Positions 8,298 to 15,924 of a stretch of 64,000 nt of DNA are shown piece by piece. This DNA comes from an uncultured Eubacteriales bacterium (GTDB lineage: Bacteria > Bacillota > Clostridia > Oscillospirales > Acutalibacteraceae). Both the position numbers and the translations under genes were made by a program. Every line of letters starts with the position of its first letter. Within the stretch, counting starts at the first letter, position 1. Under the pieces are notes generated by a model. The model was not told the origin of the DNA. It saw only the letters and a list, made by a program, of their open reading frames with translations, and did not search any database. The stretch lies in contig CAKSKA010000002.1 of NCBI GenBank assembly GCA_934464615.1, forward strand, positions 1 to 64,000, read 5' to 3'.

Positions 8298-8326
8298 ATA
8301 ATACCACTTTGTCCTTAATTTTTCAA
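8298..8326 (-). promoter_or_regulatory. Promoter of the atp operon
   Basis: On the minus strand TTGAAA (8321-8326) and TATTAT (8298-8303) are separated by 17 bp, upstream of atpI. The leader between promoter and atpI contains a GC-rich hairpin (GTGCCG/CGGCGCAC) of unknown role. Confidence 0.6.
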
Positions 8327-8396
8327 TAGTTATAATTAATGAATTTAAAACACAGGACCATAAAAAATTGTATAAAAATTAACGCCGAATAAAATC

Positions 8397-8425
8397 AAAA
8401 GCGGCAGGAAATTCCCGTCGCTTTT
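8397..8425 (-). terminator. Probable terminator after the DUF4422 gene
   Basis: AAAAGCGGCAGG and CCCGTCGCTTTT form an imperfect hairpin just after the stop at 8431. On the minus strand the stem ends in CTTTTGATTTT. Confidence 0.5.
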
Positions 8426-8430
8426 AATAT

Positions 8431-9204
8431 TTAAAAACTCTTATCGTACTTTTTGCCTAAAAATTTTGCTTTTAAAAATCCGCCGCCCTTTTTAAACCAA
8501 TTGATTTTTTCGGTAAATACAAGCGGACACTCGATATACTCTATACCGTTTGTCATAAGATATACGTCAAGCAGCAGCTCGCTTACTCTGCCGTAGAAAC
8601 GCGCGTGGAAAGCGTCGTAATTTTCGCTCTGCATACGTTTTTCCAGTTCAAACAAAATATCAAACAGCCATTCGCAATACTTGTCCGATATATCCTTTTT
8701 CATAATATACATATTAAACATATGCGCGCTTGTGCGCTTTTTAAGATTTTCAAACTGAGCGTAATACTGCGGATATTTTTCTTTAATAATTTCGCCTGCG
8801 GTATCAAGCGGTTTTACAAACATTGTATGCTCGTAATGAGAATACAGCGTTTCTATATAATATTTACGTTTTACAGGGAGTATAACGTCGCTTTTTTCAA
8901 GCATTTTTCCCATTTGTTTGCCGTTTAAAATTTTATCAAACGGATCCCTGCCGCCGTTTTTTCCCTTAAAATGCCTGCGGTAATGTGCAAGACCTATATA
9001 CTCGGCATCTAAATTTTTCCACGCCCAATAAAGACCGGTAAGTTCGCAAAAGTAGGGATTTTTTTCCGATATATTATCCCCTGTGTTGTCCGGTGTATAG
9101 CCTATATCCGCCTTACCCTGTGCGCCGACCTGTACCGGCAAATAGCATTTGTCCTGCGGCATACGGTAGTTTTTATGTGCGGCTACAATAACTTTAATAT
9201 CCAA
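8431..9204 (-). CDS. DUF4422 family putative glycosyltransferase
   Basis: The 257-residue protein opens with DIKVIVAAHKNYRMPQDKCY and contains GLYWAWKNLDAEYIGLAHYR. These are hallmarks of DUF4422, a family found in capsule and exopolysaccharide clusters and thought to be glycosyltransferases. The start is probably TTG, placed after an AAAGGC ribosome site. It lies 14 bases after a sugar-transferase gene, so the two likely act together in surface polysaccharide synthesis. The acceptor and donor sugars are unknown. Confidence 0.8.
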   Translation of the reverse strand: MDIKVIVAAHKNYRMPQDKCYLPVQVGAQGKADIGYTPDNTGDNISEKNPYFCELTGLYWAWKNLDAEYIGLAHYRRHFKGKNGGRDPFDKILNGKQMGKMLEKSDVILPVKRKYYIETLYSHYEHTMFVKPLDTAGEIIKEKYPQYYAQFENLKKRTSAHMFNMYIMKKDISDKYCEWLFDILFELEKRMQSENYDAFHARFYGRVSELLLDVYLMTNGIEYIECPLVFTEKINWFKKGGGFLKAKFLGKKYDKSF

Positions 9205-9218
9205 TATATACAGCCTTT

Positions 9219-9851
9219 CTACTTTGCGCCTCTTTTAAAAAGAACGGCGGATATTGTTTTAAATATGCATTTAATATCCAACAGTATACTGCAATTTTGC
9301 GCGTAATACATTTCAAGCGACAGCCTGTCCTTGTAAGACAGCGCACTTCTGCCGTTAGCCGCCCACCAGCCTGTAATTCCCGGACGTACACTTCTGTAAA
9401 TTTCGGGATCGCCGCCGTGTGCTTCAAGTTCGCCTTCAACAAGGGGGCGCGGACCTACCAACGACATATCGCCTATAAGCACGTTTATAAACTGCGGTAC
9501 TTCATCAAGCGAGCATTTACGCAAAATTTTACCTACTTTTGTTATGCGCGGATCATCATCAAGCTTTTGGTTAAGTTCCCATTCCCTTTTGCGCTGCGGA
9601 TCTTTAAGTAATTCCTTTAATACATCATCGGCATTCTTAACCATTGAGCGAAATTTAAAAATCCTTATTTTCTTGCCATGCAGCCCCACACGGTCCTGAC
9701 GGTAAAATACACTTTTAAAATCTCCGCTTAACACATAACATATTTTTACTATAACCGTAAGCGGAATTAAAAGCACGCAACCTATAATTGCAAAAATTAT
9801 ATCAAAAAGCCTTTTTACGGCGCGATACACAATTTTTTTATTTTTTTGCAT
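9219..9851 (-). CDS. Undecaprenyl-phosphate sugar-1-phosphate transferase (bacterial sugar transferase family)
   Basis: The 210-residue protein has a single N-terminal membrane segment (DIIFAIIGCVLLIPLTVIVK) and the conserved core of monotopic phosphoglycosyl transferases: RQDRVGLHGKKIRIFKFRSM, DDDPRITKVGKILRKCSLDE, PQFINVLIGDMSLVGPRP and VRPGITGWWAANGR. These enzymes load the first sugar phosphate onto undecaprenyl phosphate. No flippase or polymerase gene is nearby, so this is an isolated pair with the DUF4422 gene. Confidence 0.92.
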   Translation of the reverse strand: MQKNKKIVYRAVKRLFDIIFAIIGCVLLIPLTVIVKICYVLSGDFKSVFYRQDRVGLHGKKIRIFKFRSMVKNADDVLKELLKDPQRKREWELNQKLDDDPRITKVGKILRKCSLDEVPQFINVLIGDMSLVGPRPLVEGELEAHGGDPEIYRSVRPGITGWWAANGRSALSYKDRLSLEMYYAQNCSILLDIKCIFKTISAVLFKRGAK

Positions 9852-9962
9852 AATAAAAGCATCACTACTTTATCATTATTATAACCCACAAGTCAGGGAT
9901 ATGTACCTATTATATCCATTTTGTCCTTGTTTGTCAATTTTTATCGTAAGCCTAAAACGGTA

Positions 9963-9991
9963 TTGACTTATTAAGAGTATATTATTATAAT
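9963..9991 (+). promoter_or_regulatory. Promoter of the SGNH hydrolase gene
   Basis: TTGACT (9963-9968) and TATAAT (9986-9991) are separated by 17 bp. The -10 box overlaps an upstream in-frame ATG at 9990, which rules that ATG out as the start and supports the ATG at 10023. Confidence 0.75.
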
Positions 9992-10022
9992 GTTGTTGCA
10001 ATATGCATTAGGAGGAATTATT

Positions 10023-10832
10023 ATGACAATAGAACAGCTTATAACTCATAATCCGGATGAAAAACCGCTTGAAAATTTAGTTACGGACGGTGGATTTTGC
10101 GGAATTTTCCGCACGATTGCCTGTGTCGGCGACAGTTTGTCCTCGGGAGAATTTGAATCTTTAAACGAAAAAGACGAAAAAGGCTACCATGATATGTTCG
10201 AATATTCATGGGGACAGTACTTTGCCCGCATGGCAGGCTGCACGGTATACAATTTTTCTGCCGGCGGTATGACGGCGAGAACATATATGGACTCCTTTGC
10301 ACAGGAAAAAGGCTATTGGGATAAAGACAAAGCCGCACAGGCTTACATAATAGCGCTTGGTGTAAACGATTTATCCACGTGGCGTCCGGATATAACTCCG
10401 GGAGACATAGACGATATTGATTTAAACGATTACCGCAACAACCGCGATACGTTTGTTGGCAACTACGCGGCTATTATACAGCGTTACAAGGAAATACAGC
10501 CGCACGCAAAATTCTTTTTGGTTACAAGGCCTAAGATCGACGATACGGACGAGATTAAACGTTTTTGCGAATTGCAAAGTATACTTGTTAAAAAAATTGC
10601 ATCGCTTTTTGATAATACATATGTAATTGATTTGTATGAATACGCACCGATGCGCGACGAACAGTGCAGGAAGGAATTCTGGCTCGGCGGTCATATGTCG
10701 CCGGCAGGTTATCTGGCTTTCGCTAAAATTATGACATCGTATGTGGACTATATTATACGTCACAATATGGATGACTTTAAGCAGGTCGGCTTTATAGGCA
10801 AAGATTTTTACAACAAAAATTACAAAAGGTAA
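10023..10832 (+). CDS. SGNH/GDSL-family hydrolase
   Basis: The start ATG at 10023 follows a perfect AGGAGG site. The 269-residue protein has the GDS block (IACVGDSLSSGEF, nucleophile Ser), an ALGVNDLS block with the conserved Asn, and a C-terminal GGHMSPAGYLAFA segment carrying the catalytic His, as in SGNH esterases. There is no signal peptide, so it is probably cytosolic. It is monocistronic with its own promoter and a strong terminator. The substrate is unknown. Confidence 0.85.
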   Translation: MTIEQLITHNPDEKPLENLVTDGGFCGIFRTIACVGDSLSSGEFESLNEKDEKGYHDMFEYSWGQYFARMAGCTVYNFSAGGMTARTYMDSFAQEKGYWDKDKAAQAYIIALGVNDLSTWRPDITPGDIDDIDLNDYRNNRDTFVGNYAAIIQRYKEIQPHAKFFLVTRPKIDDTDEIKRFCELQSILVKKIASLFDNTYVIDLYEYAPMRDEQCRKEFWLGGHMSPAGYLAFAKIMTSYVDYIIRHNMDDFKQVGFIGKDFYNKNYKR

Positions 10833-10841
10833 ATTAAAAGC

Positions 10842-10873
10842 AAACCCCCACCGTGTAACACGGTGGGGGTTTT
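10842..10873. terminator. Bidirectional terminator
   Basis: AAACCCCCACCGTG and CACGGTGGGGGTTTT form a long stem between the convergent SGNH hydrolase and azlD genes, with T/A runs on both sides. Confidence 0.9.
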
Positions 10874-10879
10874 ATGCAT

Positions 10880-11209
10880 TTAAAAAACAAAGTGCAGTAA
10901 AAGCATATAACATACCGTTCCTGCCGTTATTGAAAGCATCATATTGCGCTTAAGTATATGTACTGCGGCTGTCAATGCTATGGATATAAATTCCGGCAAG
11001 CCGTGGCTGCCGGTTAAAAAATTTACATTCCTTACACAATATATCACCAGCATACCGAATACCGCCGTGGGCAGCCATTTACCCATATACTGTATAATTT
11101 CAGGCGTCTTTCTGTTTTCATTAAATACAATAAACGGAAGAAAGCGGGTTGCCATGGTTCCGGCTATGCAAAGGCCTATCGTTATTATTTGCTGTGGTAT
11201 CGTCATCAT
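10880..11209 (-). CDS. azlD: AzlD-family branched-chain amino acid exporter subunit
   Basis: The 109-residue, four-helix membrane protein has the AzlD-typical MATRFLPFIVF segment and ALTAAVHILKRN near its end. AzlD works with AzlC to export branched-chain amino acids or analogues. Its ATG overlaps the azlC stop by 4 bases, a coupled pair. Confidence 0.88.
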   Translation of the reverse strand: MMTIPQQIITIGLCIAGTMATRFLPFIVFNENRKTPEIIQYMGKWLPTAVFGMLVIYCVRNVNFLTGSHGLPEFISIALTAAVHILKRNMMLSITAGTVCYMLLLHFVF

Positions 11210-11898
11210 CTATTTTCCCACCTTACAGCCTTATTTTTAAGACACAGCAGCAAAACTACTATTGCCGCCATTGACGGCAGCATAAACGAATCCGCCCCGA
11301 AAACCAGCATACAGACCGCCGACACCGCAACGCCTATTACGGATACGGTATGATTTTTTTCTTTAATCCACTGCTCGGTAAATATTACGGTAAACATAGC
11401 GGTCATTACAAAGCTTATGCCCGAAGTATCAAACTTAATAAGCGAACCGGCAAGTCCGCCGAAAGTCGCACCGACAACCCAATAAATCTGGTTAAGCAGC
11501 GTTACAAAAAACATAAACCAACCCTTGTCCACACCGTCGGGAATTTTTGCGGTATAATTTACGGAAAATGTTTCGTCGCACATACCGAAAATAAGGTAGA
11601 ACTTTTTAGCGCCCATACCTTTAAATTTATCAAGCATTGAAATTCCGTAAAACAAATGCCGTGCCTGAATTAAAAGCGTCATTACAAAAACCTGCAGCGG
11701 CGCAAACGGGCTTAACAGCATTTCAACCGCCACAAATTCAAGCGAGCCACCGAAAATCAGGCAGCTCATTATCATGGGATAAACAAAGGAAAACCCCGCG
11801 GAATTCATATATATGCCGTAGGCGGCACCTAAAAACAAAAAACCTGCCATAATGGGCAATGTATGCGGAAACGCCGCTTTTAAAGCTTTAATTTTCAT
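11206..11898 (-). CDS. azlC: AzlC-family branched-chain amino acid exporter subunit
   Basis: The ATG at 11896-11898 follows a GGGAG site, giving 230 residues with about seven membrane helices. Family motifs include FPHTLPIMAGFLFLGAAYGI, GGSLEFVAVEMLL, QARHLFYGISML and FGMCDETFSVNY. With AzlD it forms the two-subunit exporter. It starts 47 bases after argH and could share its transcript. Confidence 0.9.
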   Translation of the reverse strand: MKIKALKAAFPHTLPIMAGFLFLGAAYGIYMNSAGFSFVYPMIMSCLIFGGSLEFVAVEMLLSPFAPLQVFVMTLLIQARHLFYGISMLDKFKGMGAKKFYLIFGMCDETFSVNYTAKIPDGVDKGWFMFFVTLLNQIYWVVGATFGGLAGSLIKFDTSGISFVMTAMFTVIFTEQWIKEKNHTVSVIGVAVSAVCMLVFGADSFMLPSMAAIVVLLLCLKNKAVRWENR

Positions 11899-11944
11899 AA
11901 ATACTCCCACAACGGCGGCATACAAACACTCTGTATAAAAGCAG

Positions 11945-13321
11945 TCAGTCCGCCATACGATCTTTTACATATTTTATTTGCGCTTCTACCGATTGCACGC
12001 TTGTTCCGCCTTTGCTTATGCGCTTTTCAACACACGCAGATAAATCTATTGCCGAATACACGTCCTTATCAAAAAGGTCGCTCATTTTTTTGTATTCCTC
12101 AAGCGGTATGCTCTCAAGGTCGGTGTCCTGCTCTATGCATTTTGCCACAGCCGTACCCGAAATTTTATACGCAGTACGGAACGGCATACCTTTTTTTACA
12201 AGATAATCCGCTAAATCGGTTGCATTTATAAATCCTTTTTTTGCGGCGCGCAGCATATTTTCGGGTTTTGCTTTCATTGTGCTTATCATACCGTCAAAAA
12301 TATTTATGCACTTTTTCACCGTATCCACGGCGTCAAATACGCTTTCCTTATCCTCCTGCATATCCTTGTTGTATGCAAGCGGCAATGCTTTAAGCGTGGT
12401 AAGCATGGCTATAAGGTCGCCGTATACTCGTCCCGTTTTCCCGCGCACCAACTCCGCCATATCGGGATTTTTCTTTTGCGGCATTATTGAGGAACCTGTG
12501 GTAAATGCGTCGGACAACTCTATAAACGAAAATTCAAGACTTGACCACAGCACCGTTTCCTCGGCAAAGCGGGACAGGTGCATCATAATAAGTGAGATAC
12601 AACCGAGCAATTCCACGCAGAAATCCCTGTCGGATACGCCGTCTATACTGTTAAGTGCAATCGAATCAAACCCAAGCGCCGCCGCTTCGGCATCACGGTC
12701 GGTATTGTATGTTGTACCGGCAAGTGCACAACAGCCTATAGGACACACGTTTATGCGTTTGCGGCAGTCTTGCAGCCTGTCAATATCACGCAGCAGCATC
12801 ATACTGTACGCCATAAGCTGATGTCCGAATGTTATCGGTTGGGCGCGCTGCAAATGGGTATATCCCGGCATTATGGTTTGCTTGTATTGCTCCGCCTTTT
12901 GTGTAACGGTTTTTACAAACTTTTTAAGCAGTGCGGATATCTCGTCGACTTCATCCCTTAAATAAAGCCTTGTGTCAAGCGCGACCTGATCGTTCCGACT
13001 GCGTGCGGTATGCAGTTTCTTGCCTGCGTCGCCTATGCGCGCGGTAAGTTCCTGCTCTGCAAACATATGTATATCCTCGGCGTTTTCGTCTATTAAAAGC
13101 GCACCCGATTCAATATCGGCAAGTATGCCGGAAAGACCGTCGATTATTGCATCGGCGTCTTTTTTGTCTATAATACCGCAGTCGGACAGCATGGCTGCGT
13201 GCGCCATACTGCCCTCTATATCCTGCTTATACATTCTGCTGTCGATTTTTATGCTTGAGTTAAACTCGTCCGCCGATTTATCCGTAACGCCGGATGTCCT
13301 GCCGGCCCACATTTTACCCAT
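11945..13321 (-). CDS. argH: Argininosuccinate lyase
   Basis: The 458-residue enzyme cleaves argininosuccinate to arginine and fumarate, the last step of arginine synthesis. The fumarase/aspartase signature GSSIMPQKKNPD is at residues 276-287, with the catalytic Ser in GSSIM and the base His in GYTHLQRAQP near 155. Length is normal. It follows argG after 8 bases. Confidence 0.97.
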   Translation of the reverse strand: MGKMWAGRTSGVTDKSADEFNSSIKIDSRMYKQDIEGSMAHAAMLSDCGIIDKKDADAIIDGLSGILADIESGALLIDENAEDIHMFAEQELTARIGDAGKKLHTARSRNDQVALDTRLYLRDEVDEISALLKKFVKTVTQKAEQYKQTIMPGYTHLQRAQPITFGHQLMAYSMMLLRDIDRLQDCRKRINVCPIGCCALAGTTYNTDRDAEAAALGFDSIALNSIDGVSDRDFCVELLGCISLIMMHLSRFAEETVLWSSLEFSFIELSDAFTTGSSIMPQKKNPDMAELVRGKTGRVYGDLIAMLTTLKALPLAYNKDMQEDKESVFDAVDTVKKCINIFDGMISTMKAKPENMLRAAKKGFINATDLADYLVKKGMPFRTAYKISGTAVAKCIEQDTDLESIPLEEYKKMSDLFDKDVYSAIDLSACVEKRISKGGTSVQSVEAQIKYVKDRMAD

Positions 13322-13329
13322 TTTAAAAC

Positions 13330-14559
13330 CTACTTTATATTATTTTTAACTTTCATTTTGGCGTATACCTTTGTCGGCAGTCCGTAAAGGTCTATAAATC
13401 CGCCGGCATCCGCCTGATTATACACATCGTCCTCGTCAAATGTGGCAATTTCCGGATCGTAAAGCGAATACGGCGAGGTAACGCCTGCGTTTATCATATT
13501 GCCTTTGTAAAGTTTAAGCGTCACATCGCCCGTAACTGTTTTTTGTGTGGTTTTTACAAAGGACAAAATTGCTTCGGTAAGGGGTGTAAACCACTGCGCG
13601 TTATAAACAAGTTCGCCGAGTTTTTGCGCCACAAGCGCTTTGTAATGTGCGGTTTCTTTATCAAGGCAAATGCTTTCAAGCACATTATGTGCCTTGTAAA
13701 GTATTGCGCCGCCGGGGGTTTCGTAAACGCCGCGGCATTTCATACCTACAAGACGGTTTTCGACAATATCAAGCAAACCTATGCCGTTTTCGCCGCCGAG
13801 TTTATTAAGCAGTGTTACCACGCCTACCGAATCCATTTCCTCGCCGTTTACGGCAGTGGGAATACCCTGCTCAAAATGGATCTTAACATATGTCGGCTTA
13901 TCCGGCGCCTGCTCGGGCGATACGCCCATCTCCAAAAATCCTTCTTTATTATACTGCGGTTCGTTTGCCGGATCCTCAAGGTCAAGACCTTCGTGCGATA
14001 AGTGCCAAATATTCTTATCCTTGGAATAGTTTGTTTCCCTGCTTATTTTAAGCGGAATTTTGTGCGCTTCGGCATAATCTATTTCTTCATCCCTTGATTT
14101 TATATCCCACTCTCTCCACGGGGCGATTATGGGCATATCGGGCAAAAATGCTTTTATCGCAAGTTCAAACCTCACCTGATCGTTGCCTTTACCGGTGCAG
14201 CCGTGACAAATAGCGTCTGCGCCCTCCTTTACGGCAATTTCCGCAATGCGCTTTGCAATGGGCGGACGCGCAAACGCGGTACCCAACATATAATCTTCAT
14301 ACAGTGCCCCCGCCTGAACACAGGGAAATACATAATCGTCCAAAAATTCTTTTGTCAAATCCTCTATATAAATTTTGGACGCGCCCGTTTTAATAGCCTT
14401 TTCCTCAAGTCCTTCAAGTTCGCTTTTTTGACCTACGTTTCCCGAAACGGCTATAATTTCGGGATTGTTATAGTTCTCCTTAAGCCACGGAATAATAATT
14501 GATGTATCAAGTCCGCCGGAATAAGCAAGGACTATTTTTTTGTATTCTTTTTTCTGCAT
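13330..14559 (-). CDS. argG: Argininosuccinate synthase
   Basis: The start at 14557-14559 follows an AAAGGG site, giving 409 residues. The enzyme condenses citrulline and aspartate using ATP. The PP-loop AYSGGLDTS is at residues 12-20, and GCTGKGNDQVRFE and the ATP/citrulline-binding KISRETNYS segment are present. It forms an operon with argH. Upstream sequence is rich in TGCA repeats that may be arginine-repressor sites. Confidence 0.97.
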   Translation of the reverse strand: MQKKEYKKIVLAYSGGLDTSIIIPWLKENYNNPEIIAVSGNVGQKSELEGLEEKAIKTGASKIYIEDLTKEFLDDYVFPCVQAGALYEDYMLGTAFARPPIAKRIAEIAVKEGADAICHGCTGKGNDQVRFELAIKAFLPDMPIIAPWREWDIKSRDEEIDYAEAHKIPLKISRETNYSKDKNIWHLSHEGLDLEDPANEPQYNKEGFLEMGVSPEQAPDKPTYVKIHFEQGIPTAVNGEEMDSVGVVTLLNKLGGENGIGLLDIVENRLVGMKCRGVYETPGGAILYKAHNVLESICLDKETAHYKALVAQKLGELVYNAQWFTPLTEAILSFVKTTQKTVTGDVTLKLYKGNMINAGVTSPYSLYDPEIATFDEDDVYNQADAGGFIDLYGLPTKVYAKMKVKNNIK

Positions 14560-14645
14560 AGCAATTACCCTTTCTTTACTTTGCTTTATTTTATAATGCA
14601 ATTATATGCACTGTTTCCTGCTTTGTCAAGCATTTTCTGCAAAAT

Positions 14646-14692
14646 TATGCAATATTTTAATAAAATTATTGCATATGACTGCATATTATGCA
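14646..14692 (-). promoter_or_regulatory. TGCA-rich inverted repeats upstream of argG (candidate ArgR operator)
   Basis: TATGCAATA (14646-14654) and TATTGCATA (14667-14675) are perfect 9-bp arms spaced by 12 bases, and TGCATATTATGCA follows at 14680-14692. The dyads lie between the argG start and the preceding gene. They do not match the textbook ARG box exactly, so assignment to ArgR is by position only. Confidence 0.35.
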
Positions 14693-15162
14693 AACTTATC
14701 ATTAAATATATTAATACATTTTTTATTTTTACTTCTTGCATACTTATACGCTTGATATGCCCCGCCGTAATTATGTTCAATATAAAATACTGCCAAGTCA
14801 GATTCGTCAATCATTCTTTTGTTACGAAAATCAAAAGCCGATTTAAAATACTTTTCATCATATACGTATATATCATCATAATATTCCTCAAAAGTTACTG
14901 AATTGTTTATATATTCAGCTGTATAATACGGCAATACAAGTTCGTGAGATATCCTTTCGTCATCGTGTTCTTTTTTAAACTTATGTATCGTTTGTGAAAC
15001 TAAATTATCAAATTCTCCGTTCCTTCCTACAAGGAAAGTCACAAAATTATTTTCACAAATACAATTTTCCACAATATCCTCAAGCTTGTGCTCAACATCG
15101 TTAAAACCGTTTATCTGTCTATGACCGAAAAAACTAACTGTAAAATTTCCATGTATACGCAT
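14686..15162 (-). CDS. SLOG-superfamily (YpsA/DUF1273-like) protein
   Basis: The 158-residue protein has the VSFFGHRQ strand near the N-terminus, VTFLVGRNGEFDNLVSQTIH in the middle, and a late Glu-containing loop (ESDLAVFYIEHNYGGAYQAY). This layout fits the SLOG Rossmann-like nucleotide-ligand-binding families. The protein is AT-rich and KEHDDER-type charged. It lies upstream of argG in the same direction but separated by 126 bases, and its 5' region faces the XRE gene. Function is unknown; SLOG proteins often act as nucleotide sensors. Confidence 0.6.
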   Translation of the reverse strand: MRIHGNFTVSFFGHRQINGFNDVEHKLEDIVENCICENNFVTFLVGRNGEFDNLVSQTIHKFKKEHDDERISHELVLPYYTAEYINNSVTFEEYYDDIYVYDEKYFKSAFDFRNKRMIDESDLAVFYIEHNYGGAYQAYKYARSKNKKCINIFNDKFA

Positions 15163-15205
15163 ATAATCACCTTTATCAAAATTCTAATTACAGTTTAACA
15201 TAACG

Positions 15206-15218
15206 GTAATAATATTAC
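15206..15218. promoter_or_regulatory. GTAATA/TATTAC dyad between the SLOG and XRE genes
   Basis: GTAATAATATTAC is a 6-bp dyad around one base in the divergent intergenic region. A related TATTACC half-site follows at about 15231. It may be the operator of the XRE regulator. Confidence 0.35.
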
Positions 15219-15286
15219 AATCTTTGTGTATATTACCTCTGTAAAAAGCGGTAAAATAATTACAAATTAATAAAGGATTTTTAAAT

Positions 15287-15595
15287 ATGGACTATATACA
15301 TGAAAGGTTAAATAAATTGCTTAAAGAGCGCGGATGGTCCGAATACAAACTCGCAAAGCAGTGCGGTCTGTCGGAATCCACGCTTGCAAACATTTTCAGA
15401 CGCAACAACTGTCCGTCCTTTACCACACTGCAAACAATTTGCGACGGATTTAACATATCGTTATCGGAGTTTTTTACAGACGGTGAAACTGTAGAGTTGA
15501 CACCTGAACTTAAAAATTTATTTAACAGATGGATCGATTTAACATTTAGTGTGACAGGACTCAAACCTGCCGCGGTTTCGCTCGCCGCCTTTTAG
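15287..15595 (+). CDS. XRE-family HTH regulator whose C-terminus is supplied by an inserted repeat
   Basis: The protein starts after an AAAGGA site. Its Cro/CI HTH is clear: LNKLLKERGWSEYKLAKQCG, LSESTLANIFRR and SLSEFFTDGE. After Trp-Ile-Asp-Leu-Thr-Phe the reading frame enters a 273-bp repeat element and ends 15 codons later. Deleting the element and one TA joins the frame to KQKEAVLMIIEAFKD and a stop at 15868-15870, the usual end for such regulators. The DNA-binding domain is intact, so the altered protein may still work. Confidence 0.85.
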   Translation: MDYIHERLNKLLKERGWSEYKLAKQCGLSESTLANIFRRNNCPSFTTLQTICDGFNISLSEFFTDGETVELTPELKNLFNRWIDLTFSVTGLKPAAVSLAAF

Positions 15596-15821
15596 ATTGC
15601 GGCTTTGCGTTTATTTTTGCAAGGCGTCAGCCTTGCTGCAAATTTCTCGCTTCGCCGAATATAAAATTCGACGGCAGAAACTTTTAACCTATCGAAACTA
15701 AAAATTTTGTTATAAGACGAAGCCGATAAAACGCAGGAATACTGCCGTATTTCAAGTTTTGAGGCAATGTATTATGCAAAATTTTGTTTCGTAGGCGTGA
15801 CAGGTTTGAGTCCTGTCACAC
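15549..15821. mobile_element. 273-bp MITE-like element, copy 1 (TA target duplication)
   Basis: The ends are inverted: GTGTGACAGGACTCAAACCTG at the left and CAGGTTTGAGTCCTGTCACAC at the right, flanked by TA on both sides. It has no transposase and many internal hairpins (GCAAGGC/GCCTTGC, CGAAT/ATTCG). The right end contains GTGACAGG-TTTGAGT-CCTGTCAC, an 8-bp stem with a 7-base loop. An inverted copy of the same length lies at 22094-22366. TA duplication suggests mobilisation by an IS630/Tc1-mariner-type transposase encoded elsewhere. Confidence 0.88.
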
Positions 15822-15875
15822 TAAACAAAAGGAAGCCGTTTTAATGATAATAGAGGCTTTTAAAGACTGAATTTA

Positions 15876-15912
15876 AAAACGCCCCGTAGTTTAAAACTAC
15901 GGGGCGTTTTTT
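15876..15912. terminator. Bidirectional terminator
   Basis: AAAAACGCCCCGTAGTTT and AAACTACGGGGCGTTTTTT form a long perfect stem between the native end of the XRE gene and the convergent oxidoreductase gene. Confidence 0.9.
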
Positions 15913-15924
15913 ACATAATAAAAT

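Noticed and set aside
9990..10022. Upstream ATG for the SGNH hydrolase
   Set aside because: It overlaps the -10 box of a good promoter and has no ribosome site; the ATG at 10023 has AGGAGG.
15596..15924. Gene in the gap after the XRE regulator
   Set aside because: The gap is filled by the repeat element, the orphaned native XRE tail (15824-15870) and a terminator; no supported coding frame remains.
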